64,000 bases of DNA from Bacteroidales bacterium (GTDB lineage Bacteria; Bacteroidota; Bacteroidia; Bacteroidales; F082), in contig JAFXMK010000010.1 of the NCBI GenBank assembly GCA_017530365.1, positions 89,306 to 153,305 on the forward strand, written 5' to 3'. Both the position numbers and the translations under genes were made by a program. This document shows, piece after piece, positions 31,416 through 40,007 of the stretch. The stretch's first letter is position 1. Each line of letters begins with the position of its first letter. Below the pieces are notes generated by a model. The model did not search any database and was not told the origin of the DNA. It saw only the letters and a program-made list of their open reading frames with translations.

Positions 31416-33203
31416 ATGAGGCAGGTCGTAACCAGATCGGATCTAAAAAAAGCCTTGGGTTTGAAAGGCTTCTTCGGCACCTGTGTGGCGGGGATGGCTT
31501 ATGGTTACCTGCGTCTGGGCAAAATTAACCGCCTCTTTGATGCAGCCGCTGATTATCAGGGACGTGAGTTCGCCGACCATCTGTTGGAGAACATGAACAT
31601 CCGCATCGAAGTCAGTCCTGAACAACTGGAAAACATCCCTAAGGAAGGTGGCTTCGTGATGGTCAGCAACCATCCTTTCGGAGGCATCGAGGGGGTGATG
31701 CTGTTGAGCGCCATCGCCAAGGTGCGTCCTGATTTCAAGCTGATGGCCAACTTTATTCTCTCCCACATCCCGAATCTCAAAGAATGCTTCTTCTCGGTGA
31801 ATCCTTTTGAGAAAAATCCTGAATGGAAGAGCAGTGTGGGCGGGATCAAAGGCGCCGTGCAACATATCGCCGCCGGTAACGGCTTGGGCGTTTTCCCGGC
31901 AGGGGAGGTGTCACGCTACCATGGCAATGACTTCCCTGAAGATTTGCCATGGAGTAACTCCATCGCCCGTATCATCAAAAGCGCTGGCGTCCCGGTGATC
32001 CCTGTTTTCTGGGACGGCCGTAACTCGAAATGGTTCTATACGGTTGACAAGATCCATAGCATGCTGGGTACGGGAAGGCTGACGAAAGAGCTGATCAACA
32101 AGCATGACAAATGCTTCAACCTGCAGATCGGGAAACCTATCTCGTCTGCTGAGATCGAGACCTATGAAAAACCCGCTGATCTGGCAGCGTACCTCCGCAG
32201 CCGTTCGTATGCATTGGAGGCTAACGTCAAAAATGAAAAGCCTGCCGTTGTCAATGAGAAATGGGCTCCCGTAGAGCCACCAAGAGATCGCCAACTTCTC
32301 ATCCAAGAACTTGAAACGATTCGAGAGAATGGTCTGTTGTTCTCAGCCGCGACATACGACTGCTATCTGGCCGATTACAAGGAGATTCCCAACCTGATGC
32401 ATGAATTGGCCCGTCTTCGCGAAGAAGCCTTCCGTTTCATTGGTGAAGGCACAGGCAAGAGTCTCGATACCGACGAATTCGATTGCCACTACAAGCACTT
32501 GATTCTTTGGGACAACAAGAAGCAGCAAGTCGCTGGTGCCTACCGACTTGGTTTAGGTAACGAGATCATGAAGGAAAAAGGTATCCGCGGTTTCTATATC
32601 AGCACCTTGTTTGGGTTTGACCCGGCTTTTGGAGAGACCTTGGAGAAGACCATCGAATTGGGTCGCTCATTTGTCACTGTCGATTATCAACGCGAGGTGC
32701 TGCCCCTGGTGCTGCTGTTGCGTGGCTTGGCCGCCGTGGTGATTAAGCATCCCGAGATAGAGCATTTCATTGGACCGGTCAGCATCAGCTCGTGGTATCC
32801 GAAGTTCTACCAGAGCATGATCGTCAGGTATGTCACCGAGAAACATCCCGTGAATCCAGAGCTGGCTAATATGGCCAAGCCGACTACGCCTTTCCATGAG
32901 GACTTCCTCAAAGTGGATGCAGACGTGCTGATGAAGGAAAACATGGAATCCATCGATAAGTTCGACAAGTTCATGTTCCGCCTCAGTAATGGCGAATACC
33001 GTTTGCCCACCTTGTTTAAGAAATACCTGAAGCTGAATGCCAAATTCTTGTGCTTCAACGTGGATCCTGATTTCAACGACACCCTCGACGCTTTGCTGTT
33101 CCTGACGTTCACCGATTTCCCGGAAAACGAAGTGATGCCATTGTTCAGGGATGGCACCGAAGAAGAACAAAAAGAAGTCAGGAAGCGTTTCGGCTACTCC
33201 TAA
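31416..33203 (+). CDS. Bifunctional PlsC-GNAT acyltransferase, OlsF/GlsF-like (aminolipid synthesis)
   Basis: A 595-residue fusion. Residues about 60-280 are a PlsC/LPLAT domain with VSNHPFGGIEGV (His near 85), VFPAGEVSRYHG and PVIPVFWDGRNS. Residues about 290-500 are an OlsB-like N-acyltransferase with LIQELETIRENGLLFSAATY, CHYKHLILWDNKKQQVAGAY and ELGRSFVTVDYQRE. Proteins with both activities (OlsF; the separate GlsB and GlsA of Bacteroides) make N- and O-acylated ornithine or glycine lipids. The order here, O-acyltransferase first, fits OlsF. The substrate amino acid cannot be read from the sequence. The stop lies in a heptamer repeat. Confidence 0.8.
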   Translation: MRQVVTRSDLKKALGLKGFFGTCVAGMAYGYLRLGKINRLFDAAADYQGREFADHLLENMNIRIEVSPEQLENIPKEGGFVMVSNHPFGGIEGVMLLSAIAKVRPDFKLMANFILSHIPNLKECFFSVNPFEKNPEWKSSVGGIKGAVQHIAAGNGLGVFPAGEVSRYHGNDFPEDLPWSNSIARIIKSAGVPVIPVFWDGRNSKWFYTVDKIHSMLGTGRLTKELINKHDKCFNLQIGKPISSAEIETYEKPADLAAYLRSRSYALEANVKNEKPAVVNEKWAPVEPPRDRQLLIQELETIRENGLLFSAATYDCYLADYKEIPNLMHELARLREEAFRFIGEGTGKSLDTDEFDCHYKHLILWDNKKQQVAGAYRLGLGNEIMKEKGIRGFYISTLFGFDPAFGETLEKTIELGRSFVTVDYQREVLPLVLLLRGLAAVVIKHPEIEHFIGPVSISSWYPKFYQSMIVRYVTEKHPVNPELANMAKPTTPFHEDFLKVDADVLMKENMESIDKFDKFMFRLSNGEYRLPTLFKKYLKLNAKFLCFNVDPDFNDTLDALLFLTFTDFPENEVMPLFRDGTEEEQKEVRKRFGYS

Positions 33204-33227
33204 CTCATACTCCTCACTCCTCACTAT
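33195..33227. repeat. Heptamer array, unit CTCCTCA / TGAGGAG, at a convergent junction
   Basis: On the plus strand the array runs ACTCCTA, ACTCATA, CTCCTCA, CTCCTCA, CTA. It carries the TAA stop of the acyltransferase on the plus strand and the TGA stop and last codons (Ser-Glu-Glu) of rsmD on the minus strand. Confidence 0.75.
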
Positions 33228-33765
33228 AAAGCGTTTGCGCAAAGAAGGTGAAGTTCACCTTCCCATAATGGCGTTGATCCATGAATTGGGGGTGATCCTC
33301 GAAATGGATGGTTTTGTCATGTTCCAGCACAAACATGCCGTCTTCATTCAATAGTTCATTGTCGAAGATGAGCCGTACCAGCTCGTTGTAATGCTGGCAG
33401 TCGTAAGGCGGGTCGGCAAAGATGAGATCATACTTCATCTTATGGCTTGCAAGGAAACGGAACACATCGGCACGGACCGCCATAAGCTCCTTCATTTCAA
33501 GTTTGTTTGCGGTTTCACGGATGAAACGTATGCAGCCATTGTCTTGGTCAATGGAAGTCACTTTGGGGCAGCCTCGGGAGACCAGCTCGTAGGAGATGTT
33601 GCCTGTGCCGGCAAACAAGTCGAGGGCGGTGACTTCCTCGAAGTCCATGTAGTTCTCCAGGATGTTGAACAAGCTTTCCTTGGCCATGTCGGTCGTAGGA
33701 CGGACAGGCAAGTTGTTGGGGGCGATGATCTGCCTCCTTTGGTATCTGCCTCTTATGATTCGCAT
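33214..33765 (-). CDS. rsmD: 16S rRNA m2G966 methyltransferase RsmD
   Basis: A 183-residue SAM-dependent methyltransferase. MRIIRGRYQRRQI and RPTTDMAKESLFNIL open it. LDLFAGTGNISYELVSRG is the SAM site and LIFADPPYDCQHYNEL holds the catalytic DPPY motif for exocyclic guanine N2. It modifies G966 of 16S rRNA. It overlaps the upstream DUF3822 gene by 13 bases. The C-terminal SEE and the stop come from a heptamer repeat. Confidence 0.93.
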   Translation of the reverse strand: MRIIRGRYQRRQIIAPNNLPVRPTTDMAKESLFNILENYMDFEEVTALDLFAGTGNISYELVSRGCPKVTSIDQDNGCIRFIRETANKLEMKELMAVRADVFRFLASHKMKYDLIFADPPYDCQHYNELVRLIFDNELLNEDGMFVLEHDKTIHFEDHPQFMDQRHYGKVNFTFFAQTLYSEE

Positions 33766-34580
33766 GACAAAGATTTATAGGGAAGGTAATAGTATTGGAA
33801 CGGGGTGCCGTTCAAGGCCATGTCAACATTGACGCTGCCGTCGGGCCTGATGAAGCGGATCTTCTTGATATAGCGCTCGCAGAGCTTGAGAATTTCGGAG
33901 TTTCCGGTAATTAACCCTGTGAAATATACGGGAATGTCTTGTGCTGGCAGCTGTTGTTGTTCCAAGGCAAACATCAAATAATAGACGAAGTCGTCCTTGC
34001 TGTCGAACTTAAAGTTGTTAAAGAACACAAGTTTGCCTTCTGTGACGATGGCAAGATCAAAGCTGCGGCTATTGACGTTGACATACACATTGGTCTTTTC
34101 TTCGTAAGGATCCTCTTTCATGATGGCGTTCAAGAAGACAGTGGAGCGATGGGTGATCTGTACGTTTTCCCAAAGCTTTCTGACACGTGCTTCTTGTTGC
34201 GTTGACAAGGCATACACATTGACTGCCTTGAGGCTCGGCAGGGTCACCGACTTCACGGTATGGCCTTGTGGAAGACGGTGGTTGAACAGCAGATGGGCTT
34301 CGAGATGCTGCTCGTTGAAGAGTTCTTCGGGGACCAGCGTGTTGAAGCGGTTGCCAGCAATGAAACGCACGGAATGAAAAGGTTTTTCATACAACCCTTT
34401 TTTGAAAATGGCCCTCTCCAAGGCATCCATGATGATGCTTTCATCCCCGCTATCCGAGGTTTGGTAGAGCTCAATGTCAATGATTTTGTTCTCTTCAATG
34501 TCGTAGAGAACAAAACAAAAACCATCCAATGAGCATTGGATGGTTATGTTGTATGAAAGGCTTTTCGTGGGATCGATCAT
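33753..34580 (-). CDS. DUF3822 family protein
   Basis: A 275-residue protein of the Bacteroidota-specific DUF3822 family. It starts LSYNITIQCSLDGFCFVLYD and contains VNVNSRSFDLAIVTEGKLVF, then NNFKFDSKDDFVYYLMFAL. The layout resembles an ASKHA (actin-like ATPase) fold of the type seen in PilM-like proteins, but this is a weak impression. It is usually found next to rsmD, as here, and overlaps both neighbours. The following pilin-like membrane protein makes a PilM-type partnership an idea, not a finding. Confidence 0.82.
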   Translation of the reverse strand: MIDPTKSLSYNITIQCSLDGFCFVLYDIEENKIIDIELYQTSDSGDESIIMDALERAIFKKGLYEKPFHSVRFIAGNRFNTLVPEELFNEQHLEAHLLFNHRLPQGHTVKSVTLPSLKAVNVYALSTQQEARVRKLWENVQITHRSTVFLNAIMKEDPYEEKTNVYVNVNSRSFDLAIVTEGKLVFFNNFKFDSKDDFVYYLMFALEQQQLPAQDIPVYFTGLITGNSEILKLCERYIKKIRFIRPDGSVNVDMALNGTPFQYYYLPYKSLSCES

Positions 34581-35224
34581 TAGAGTTTCTCCCAGTTGCC
34601 GTCGGTTGAAGCTTCCTCCAGTGAGCCGACCTTCAAACCGGCGTATTTGTCGATTTGTTCCATCTCAGCCTTGATGTTCTGCACGCGAGTATTCCACTCT
34701 TTTTCGGAGAATTTTTCGCCTGGAGTGGCAAGATACACTTCGTATGGGGTCTTGACCTCGAACACCGGAACGGAGATACCGCCGCGCTTGATGATGCTGT
34801 CATGGATCTCAAAGGTGGTGGTGGGGTCGCTGAAAGGAACAATGCTCAAGTCTCTGATGTTGAAGTTAGGTCTTTTCCCGAAGAGAGAGTCCAACACTTT
34901 AACATAACCAATGGTGTCGTTGATACTCTTGGTGAAGGTGGTGTCGTTCGGGTCGGGAACCATCTTGACAATAGGAATCTCGTAGTTGGAGCAGAAGTTG
35001 ATCAAGGAATCGAAGTCGGAGGTGTACTTGCTGTTTGCTTGCTTGTACTGGATCTCGGCGTCGCGGATGTCCTTCAGACGCTGGACGACCTGAGCCTCAC
35101 GGGTGCTCTTTTCATTACCGAAATCAATAGGAGCCTTGATGCTCTGGATAACCTTGATGGCCAAAAACACAACAACGGCGAACAATACGATGTTGATGAG
35201 AATGCTTTTCAGTTTTGAATTCAT
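34580..35224 (-). CDS. Single-pass membrane protein with pseudopilin-like N-terminus
   Basis: A 214-residue protein. Residues 7-29 are a membrane segment (SILINIVLFAVVVFLAIKVI), followed by a helical STREAQVVQRLKDIRDAEIQ, then a segment YKQANSKYTSDFDSLINF resembling the alpha-helical spine and substrate-facing start of pseudopilins. The rest is periplasmic without cysteines in pairs. It is widespread in Bacteroidota as an unknown protein. It is first in a three-gene unit with DUF3822 and rsmD, transcribed from a TACCTTTG promoter. Confidence 0.7.
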   Translation of the reverse strand: MNSKLKSILINIVLFAVVVFLAIKVIQSIKAPIDFGNEKSTREAQVVQRLKDIRDAEIQYKQANSKYTSDFDSLINFCSNYEIPIVKMVPDPNDTTFTKSINDTIGYVKVLDSLFGKRPNFNIRDLSIVPFSDPTTTFEIHDSIIKRGGISVPVFEVKTPYEVYLATPGEKFSEKEWNTRVQNIKAEMEQIDKYAGLKVGSLEEASTDGNWEKL

Positions 35225-35270
35225 TGTCTTATATTTTTCTGATTATTATTATCCATTATCAGCGGTGCTG

Positions 35271-35278
35271 CAAAGGTA
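35271..35278 (-). promoter_or_regulatory. -7 element TACCTTTG for the DUF3822-rsmD unit
   Basis: On the minus strand TACCTTTG ends 46 bases before the ATG at 35224. Confidence 0.5.
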
Positions 35279-35325
35279 TTATTTTTTTCGCTTGGTTGAA
35301 ACAAATTTTTCTTGAATTATTTTAG

Positions 35326-35333
35326 TATCTTTG
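35326..35333 (+). promoter_or_regulatory. -7 element TATCTTTG for amn
   Basis: TATCTTTG ends 19 bases before the AMP nucleosidase ATG. Confidence 0.5.
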
Positions 35334-35352
35334 CAAAAAAAGAGCTTAAACC

Positions 35353-36123
35353 ATGAAGACTAAGAAAGAAATAGTGGAGAACTGGCTCCCTCGCTATACA
35401 GGGTTGCCTTTGGAAAAGTTTGGGAAATATATTTTGCTGACCAATTTCCAGAACTATGTGGACCGTTTTGCCGCTTGGCAAGGTGTAGAGGTGGTTGGGA
35501 AGGACAAGCCCATGCCTTGCGCCACCGATGGAGAGATCACTATTATCAACTTCAGCATGGGTAGCGCCAATGCGGCCACCATCATGGACCTGCTTGGCGC
35601 CATACATCCTAAGGCGGTGCTGTTTCTTGGGAAATGCGGAGCCGTAAGGAAAAACCACGTGGGCGACTTCATCCTGCCGATCGCAGCCATCAGGGGTGAA
35701 GGTGCCTCTAACGACTATTTTCCACCCGAAGTCCCCGCACTGCCGGCATTTAACTTGGAGAAAGCAATCTCTACTACGATCCGCGACTACGGTCGTGACT
35801 ATTGGACGGGTACCGTCTATACTACCAACCGTCGAGTGTGGGAACATGACGAGGAGTTTAAGAACTACCTGCGTAGGATACGCTGCCTGGCAGTGGATAT
35901 GGAAACCGCAACGCTGTTCTCTGTTGGCTTTTACAATGAGATTCCTACAGGCGCCCTGTTGCTCGTCTCTGATGAGCCGATGACGCCCGAAGGAGTCAAA
36001 ACGGCTGAAAGCGACAAATTGGTGAGCAGTAATTTCGTCGGCGACCATCTGCGTATCGGTGTCGATTCGTTGCGTCAGCTCATCAACAACGGTATTACGG
36101 TGAAACACTTGAGATTCGACTGA
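35353..36123 (+). CDS. amn: AMP nucleosidase
   Basis: A 256-residue phosphorylase-fold enzyme that hydrolyses AMP to adenine and ribose 5-phosphate. It is the short Bacteroidota form without the N-terminal domain of the enterobacterial enzyme. FSMGSANAATIMDLLGAIHP, LGKCGAVRKNHVGDFILPIA and LAVDMETATLFSVGF are the nucleoside-binding signatures. The stop overlaps the holA ATG by one base (TGATG). It may balance adenylate pools. Confidence 0.9.
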   Translation: MKTKKEIVENWLPRYTGLPLEKFGKYILLTNFQNYVDRFAAWQGVEVVGKDKPMPCATDGEITIINFSMGSANAATIMDLLGAIHPKAVLFLGKCGAVRKNHVGDFILPIAAIRGEGASNDYFPPEVPALPAFNLEKAISTTIRDYGRDYWTGTVYTTNRRVWEHDEEFKNYLRRIRCLAVDMETATLFSVGFYNEIPTGALLLVSDEPMTPEGVKTAESDKLVSSNFVGDHLRIGVDSLRQLINNGITVKHLRFD

Positions 36124-37121
36124 TGACTTTCGAACAGATTCTTTCCGATATCCATAACAAGAAATACGCTCCGATCTATTTCCTGATGGGGGAGGAGCCC
36201 TATTTCATCGACGTGATCTCCGATACCATCGAAGAGGAAGTCCTCGATGAGGCAGAGAAAGCCTTCAACCAGATTGTGGTCTATGGCCGTGATGTGGATA
36301 TTGACACGGTAGCTACGCATGCCAAAAGCTTCTCCATGATGGGCGGCTATATGGTGGTCATCGTCAAAGAAGCTCAGGACTTGAAAAACATTGAGGATTT
36401 TGAGAAGTATCTCGATGTGATTCCCCCCACGACGATTTTGGTCTTTGATTACAAATACAAGAAGTTGGACAAACGGCGCGCTTTGGCCAAGAAAATCGAC
36501 AAGATGGGTGTGCTGTTCGAATCCAAGAAATTGTACGAAAACAACATCCCGGGGTGGATTCAATCTTATCTATCCGACAAAGGCTATTCCATTACACCGA
36601 AGGCAACGCAGATGCTCACCGATTTCTTGGGCACCGACCTGCATAAGGTCCGCAACGAGCTTGACAAATTGATTATCGCCCTGCCGAAATCGAAAAAGAT
36701 CGACGATGCCGATGTGGAATACAACATTGGCATCTCAAAGGACTACAATGTGTTCGAACTGCAGAATGCCATCGGCCGGAGGGATGTTATGAAAGCCAAC
36801 CAGATTGTGAACTATTTCGGTGACAACGGAAAGGATAACCCGCTGCTGGTCACGGCTATCAGCCTTTATGGTTATTTCACCAAAATCCTGAAGGTGCATT
36901 ATGCTACCGATCCTTCGCAAAATGCCCTTGCTGCCGCTTTGGGCGTCAATCCTTACTTTGTTCGGGATTACCAACTGGCGGCACGCAATTTCTCCATTGG
37001 AGATTGTGTCAGATGTATCTCGGTCTTGAGGGAATTCGACTTGAAATCAAAAGGTTACAACAGTGGCGAGGTGTCTGAGAAAGACCTTTATCGCGAAATG
37101 ATCTTTAAATTATTACATTGA
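36123..37121 (+). CDS. holA: DNA polymerase III delta subunit
   Basis: A 332-residue clamp-loader subunit that opens the beta clamp. PIYFLMGEEPYFIDVISDTI at the N-terminus and the C-terminal collar region (NPYFVRDYQLAARNF, EFDLKSKGYNSGE) are typical of HolA. The middle AAA-like module lacks an active Walker A, as expected for delta. It is translationally coupled to amn. A heptamer array begins at the base after its stop. Confidence 0.9.
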   Translation: MTFEQILSDIHNKKYAPIYFLMGEEPYFIDVISDTIEEEVLDEAEKAFNQIVVYGRDVDIDTVATHAKSFSMMGGYMVVIVKEAQDLKNIEDFEKYLDVIPPTTILVFDYKYKKLDKRRALAKKIDKMGVLFESKKLYENNIPGWIQSYLSDKGYSITPKATQMLTDFLGTDLHKVRNELDKLIIALPKSKKIDDADVEYNIGISKDYNVFELQNAIGRRDVMKANQIVNYFGDNGKDNPLLVTAISLYGYFTKILKVHYATDPSQNALAAALGVNPYFVRDYQLAARNFSIGDCVRCISVLREFDLKSKGYNSGEVSEKDLYREMIFKLLH

Positions 37122-37156
37122 TTCTTACTTCTTTCTTCTAACTTCTGACTTCTAAA
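37122..37156 (+). repeat. Heptamer array, unit TTCTNAC
   Basis: TTCTTAC, TTCTTTC, TTCTAAC, TTCTGAC and TTCTAAA fill the holA-dtd spacer exactly, starting at the base after the holA TGA and ending 3 bases before the dtd ATG. Confidence 0.85.
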
Positions 37157-37159
37157 AAT

Positions 37160-37612
37160 ATGAGAATTGTCGCACAAAGAGTGAGTCGGGCCTCTGTCAC
37201 GATTGGAGGCAAGCTGAAATCGGAGATCGGTTTGGGCATGATGATTCTGTTGGGTATCGAAGAAGCTGACAATGAAGAGGATGTAGATTGGCTTTGTGCC
37301 AAGCTCACCAAATTGCGCATCTTCTCAGATGAAAACGAAGCGATGAACCTTGATATCAATCAGGTGGAGGGTGCTTTTCTTGTAGTGAGCCAGTTTACCT
37401 TGCATGCCCTGACCAAGAAGGGTAATCGTCCGAGCTTTATCCGCGCTGCCCGTCCAGAACATGCCATCCCGTTGTATGAGCTGTTCCTGAATCGACTTGC
37501 TGAGATCTCTGGCCGTAAGGTGCTGAGCGGTGAATTCGGCGCCTTGATGGAAGTGGAGTTGATTAATGACGGCCCGGTGACTATCCTGATGGACTCAAAA
37601 CACCGTGAATAA
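37160..37612 (+). CDS. dtd: D-aminoacyl-tRNA deacylase
   Basis: A 150-residue enzyme that removes D-amino acids (and glycine from tRNA-Ala) mischarged onto tRNA. MRIVAQRVSRASVTI, LVVSQFTLHALTKKGNRPSF and NDGPVTILMDS are diagnostic; the SQFTLHA and NxGPVT motifs line the active site. Length is normal for the family. It follows holA through a repeat spacer and precedes rbfA, which has its own -7 element. Confidence 0.94.
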   Translation: MRIVAQRVSRASVTIGGKLKSEIGLGMMILLGIEEADNEEDVDWLCAKLTKLRIFSDENEAMNLDINQVEGAFLVVSQFTLHALTKKGNRPSFIRAARPEHAIPLYELFLNRLAEISGRKVLSGEFGALMEVELINDGPVTILMDSKHRE

Positions 37613-37623
37613 AAAGAAATGCC

Positions 37624-37631
37624 TATTTTTG
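37624..37631 (+). promoter_or_regulatory. -7 element TATTTTTG for rbfA
   Basis: TATTTTTG is 42 bases before the rbfA ATG. A looser AACTGAT/AACTGAA repeat follows it in the leader at 37634-37647. Confidence 0.45.
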
Positions 37632-37673
37632 CAAACTGATAACTGAATAACTAAACAACTCCAAACTGTTACC

Positions 37674-38012
37674 ATGGATTCAAAGCGACTTGATAAAATC
37701 AACAAACTGATATTAAAGGAATTGGGAGATATCTTCCAGAAGGAATTGAAGCCTGCAGTGCCTTCGCTCATGATTACGGTGACCCACGTGAAGGTCACCT
37801 CCGACTTGGGTTATGCCAATGTGTATCTGAGCATCTTTGGCGTTGACGACAAGAAAAAAGTAGTGGAGGAGGTTGGGCAAAACGCCCGTGCCATTCGTGG
37901 GATGCTCGGTAACCGTGTCCGTCATCAGATGCGTGTCATCCCAGAGTTGCGTTTCTTTGAGGATGACTCCTTGGACTATATCGAGAATATTGACAACCTG
38001 CTCCGTTCCTGA
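37674..38012 (+). CDS. rbfA: Ribosome-binding factor A
   Basis: A 112-residue KH-fold factor that matures the 5' end of 16S rRNA. KRLDKINKLILKELGDIFQK starts it; LMITVTHVKVTSDLGYANVY and RVRHQMRVIPELRFFEDDSL, then DYIENIDNLL, follow the family pattern. Length is normal. It is followed two bases later by the LolC/E-like permease, with which it shares a transcript. Confidence 0.92.
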   Translation: MDSKRLDKINKLILKELGDIFQKELKPAVPSLMITVTHVKVTSDLGYANVYLSIFGVDDKKKVVEEVGQNARAIRGMLGNRVRHQMRVIPELRFFEDDSLDYIENIDNLLRS

Positions 38013-38014
38013 AA

Positions 38015-39250
38015 GTGAACCTTCCCTTTTTCATAGCGAAACGGTATCTGCTGGCGAAAAAAAGCCACAACCTCATCAATATCATCACATGGATCTCCAT
38101 CATTGGTATTAGTGTGGGAGCCTTTGCGCTGATCGTGGTGCTATCGGCCTTCAATGGACTTGAAAAGGTGGTTTCTTCCATGAGCAATCGCCTTACTCCC
38201 GATCTGCAGGTGGCCCCTGTGAAGGGTAAAACCATCGATCTGGCTATGTTCCCTTTGGAACGTGTCAAAGGCATTGAAGGAGTTGACATTGTGGTTCCGA
38301 CGATTACAGAGGACGCGTTGTTTCGAGCCAATGACAAGCAGCATATCGGTCAGGTGAAGGGCGTTGGTTTGGAATACCAGCAAGTGAAAAGGATGGATGA
38401 TGTCATCATGGGGGATGGAGGCCTATTGCTCTCCGATGGTGTCTCTGACTTTGCAGTTCCTGGTGTGGGTGTGGCATGGCATCTCGGCATTAGCGTTTAC
38501 AGTCCCTATGCAATGGTGAGGGTGTATGTGCCCAAGCGTGGCAATGCATCGCAGATGTCCATGGAGAATAGCTTCAATTCCGGTGTGCTGACGGTGCAAA
38601 GTGTGTTTTCTACCGATCAGGACGTGGATGAGAATATGGTGATGGTGCCCTTGGAGTGGCTGTCAGAATTGCTTGAATATGAAGATAAAGCCTCTAACGT
38701 GGAGTTGTTTTTGACTTCAACAGCCGATGTGAAAAAGGTGAAGAAAGAAGTGAAAGCTGTGTTGGGCGAAGAATTTGCAGTTAAAGACCAGCAGGAGCAA
38801 CAAGAGACCCTGTATAGGGTGATGCGTTCTGAAAAATGGGCCGTTTATGTCATCCTTACTTTCATTTTGATCTTGGCAACCTTCAATGTGGTTGGCTCGC
38901 TGTCAATGCTGATGATTGATAAAAGGAAGGACACAGAGATCTTGAAGGCCATGGGCGCAGACAACCGTCTGATCAAGAAAATCTTCATGAATGAAGGCAT
39001 GCTCATCGCTGTGGCGGGTGGCATCATAGGGCTGTTGTTAGGCATCATCGTGGTGCTCTTGCAGCAGGAATTCGGCTTCGTGAAGTTCGGGACGGGTGGC
39101 AATTATGTCGTGGATGCCTATCCTGTCCAATTGAAACTCAAGGAAGTGCTGCTGACCTTTGTGACGATCTTGGTGGTAGGAGGTACCTCGGCTTATCTTA
39201 CTGTACGCCATGCGATGCGTCAGCGCCAATCAGATTGGTCAAATCAATAA
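38015..39250 (+). CDS. LolC/E-like (FtsX-family) lipoprotein-release permease
   Basis: A 411-residue ABC permease. It has an N-terminal helix (IITWISIIGISVGAFALIVV), a large periplasmic MacB/LolE-like domain to about residue 265, then three C-terminal helices (VILTFILILATFNVVGSLSM, MLIAVAGGIIGLLLGIIVVL and VLLTFVTILVVGGTSAYLT). The start is GTG at 38015, directly after the rbfA stop. In Bacteroidota these permeases are thought to extract lipoproteins with an unlinked LolD. The 3' end overlaps the convergent ksgA gene by 53 bases. Confidence 0.87.
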   Translation: MNLPFFIAKRYLLAKKSHNLINIITWISIIGISVGAFALIVVLSAFNGLEKVVSSMSNRLTPDLQVAPVKGKTIDLAMFPLERVKGIEGVDIVVPTITEDALFRANDKQHIGQVKGVGLEYQQVKRMDDVIMGDGGLLLSDGVSDFAVPGVGVAWHLGISVYSPYAMVRVYVPKRGNASQMSMENSFNSGVLTVQSVFSTDQDVDENMVMVPLEWLSELLEYEDKASNVELFLTSTADVKKVKKEVKAVLGEEFAVKDQQEQQETLYRVMRSEKWAVYVILTFILILATFNVVGSLSMLMIDKRKDTEILKAMGADNRLIKKIFMNEGMLIAVAGGIIGLLLGIIVVLLQQEFGFVKFGTGGNYVVDAYPVQLKLKEVLLTFVTILVVGGTSAYLTVRHAMRQRQSDWSNQ

Positions 39251-40007
39251 ATTCTTGCACCGACAGCTGCTCAGGTCTTTTGTTGAAGACCTCGTTGTCG
39301 ATGATTTCAGGACCGATTAATGGGCGCAATGAGTTGCGCATGGTCTTGCGGCGTTGGTTGAAAGCTTGTTTCACGATGTTCACGAACAACTTCTCGTCGC
39401 ATCCTAAATCAGTAACGGCGTTACGACGCATCTTGATGACGGCAGATTTCACTTTGGGTGGCGGATTGAATACGTTCTCGTGAACCGTAAAGAGATAGTC
39501 GATATCGTACCAAGCTTGCATCAGCACGCTGAGGATGCCGTAGGTCTTGCTGCCTTCCTTGGCGGCCATGCGTTCTGCCATCTCCTTCTGCACCATGCCG
39601 ACCACCTCCACGACCTGTTCCTTGTATTTCAGTACCTGGAAAAAGATCTGGCTGCTGATGTTGTAGGGGAAGTTGCCGATGATGGCCATGTTTTGTTTGC
39701 CATATTGGCTGAGGTCAGCCTTCAAGAAATCGCCCTCGATCAGCCGTTCGCCCAGCTTGGGGAAATGGGTCTCCAAATAGGCGATGGATTCCTTGTCGAT
39801 CTCAATGACGTAGAATTTGTCCAATATGTCTTGAACCATGTATTGGGTCAGCACCCCAGTCCCGGCGCCCACTTCGATGACAGTCTCCACATCGGGCGAA
39901 AGTTGATCTACAATCTTCTTGGCGATATTTTGGTCGGTCAAAAAGTGCTGTCCCAGCGCCTTTTTTGGCCTGACTTCTGACTTCTGTCTTCTATCTTCTT
40001 TCTTCAT
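39198..40007 (-). CDS. rsmA: 16S rRNA dimethyladenosine transferase KsgA
   Basis: A 269-residue enzyme that dimethylates A1518 and A1519 of 16S rRNA. KKALGQHFLTDQNIAKKIVD, VIEVGAGTGVLTQYMV (SAM site) and IIGNFPYNISSQIFFQVL (catalytic NFPY) are clear. The first 13 residues, MKKEDRRQKSEVR, are extra: they are encoded by a heptamer repeat read in frame. No other start lies between them and the conserved part. The gene follows the TPR gene with a 4-base ATGA overlap, and its 3' end overlaps the convergent permease. Confidence 0.93.
   Translation of the reverse strand: MKKEDRRQKSEVRPKKALGQHFLTDQNIAKKIVDQLSPDVETVIEVGAGTGVLTQYMVQDILDKFYVIEIDKESIAYLETHFPKLGERLIEGDFLKADLSQYGKQNMAIIGNFPYNISSQIFFQVLKYKEQVVEVVGMVQKEMAERMAAKEGSKTYGILSVLMQAWYDIDYLFTVHENVFNPPPKVKSAVIKMRRNAVTDLGCDEKLFVNIVKQAFNQRRKTMRNSLRPLIGPEIIDNEVFNKRPEQLSVQEFIDLTNLIGADASHGVQ
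39970..40007 (-). repeat. Heptamer array inside the ksgA start
   Basis: On the plus strand: TTCTGAC, TTCTGTC, TTCTATC, TTCTTTC, TTCAT. On the coding (minus) strand the unit becomes GTCAGAA-like and has no in-frame stop, so it is translated as the KsgA N-terminus. Confidence 0.82.
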
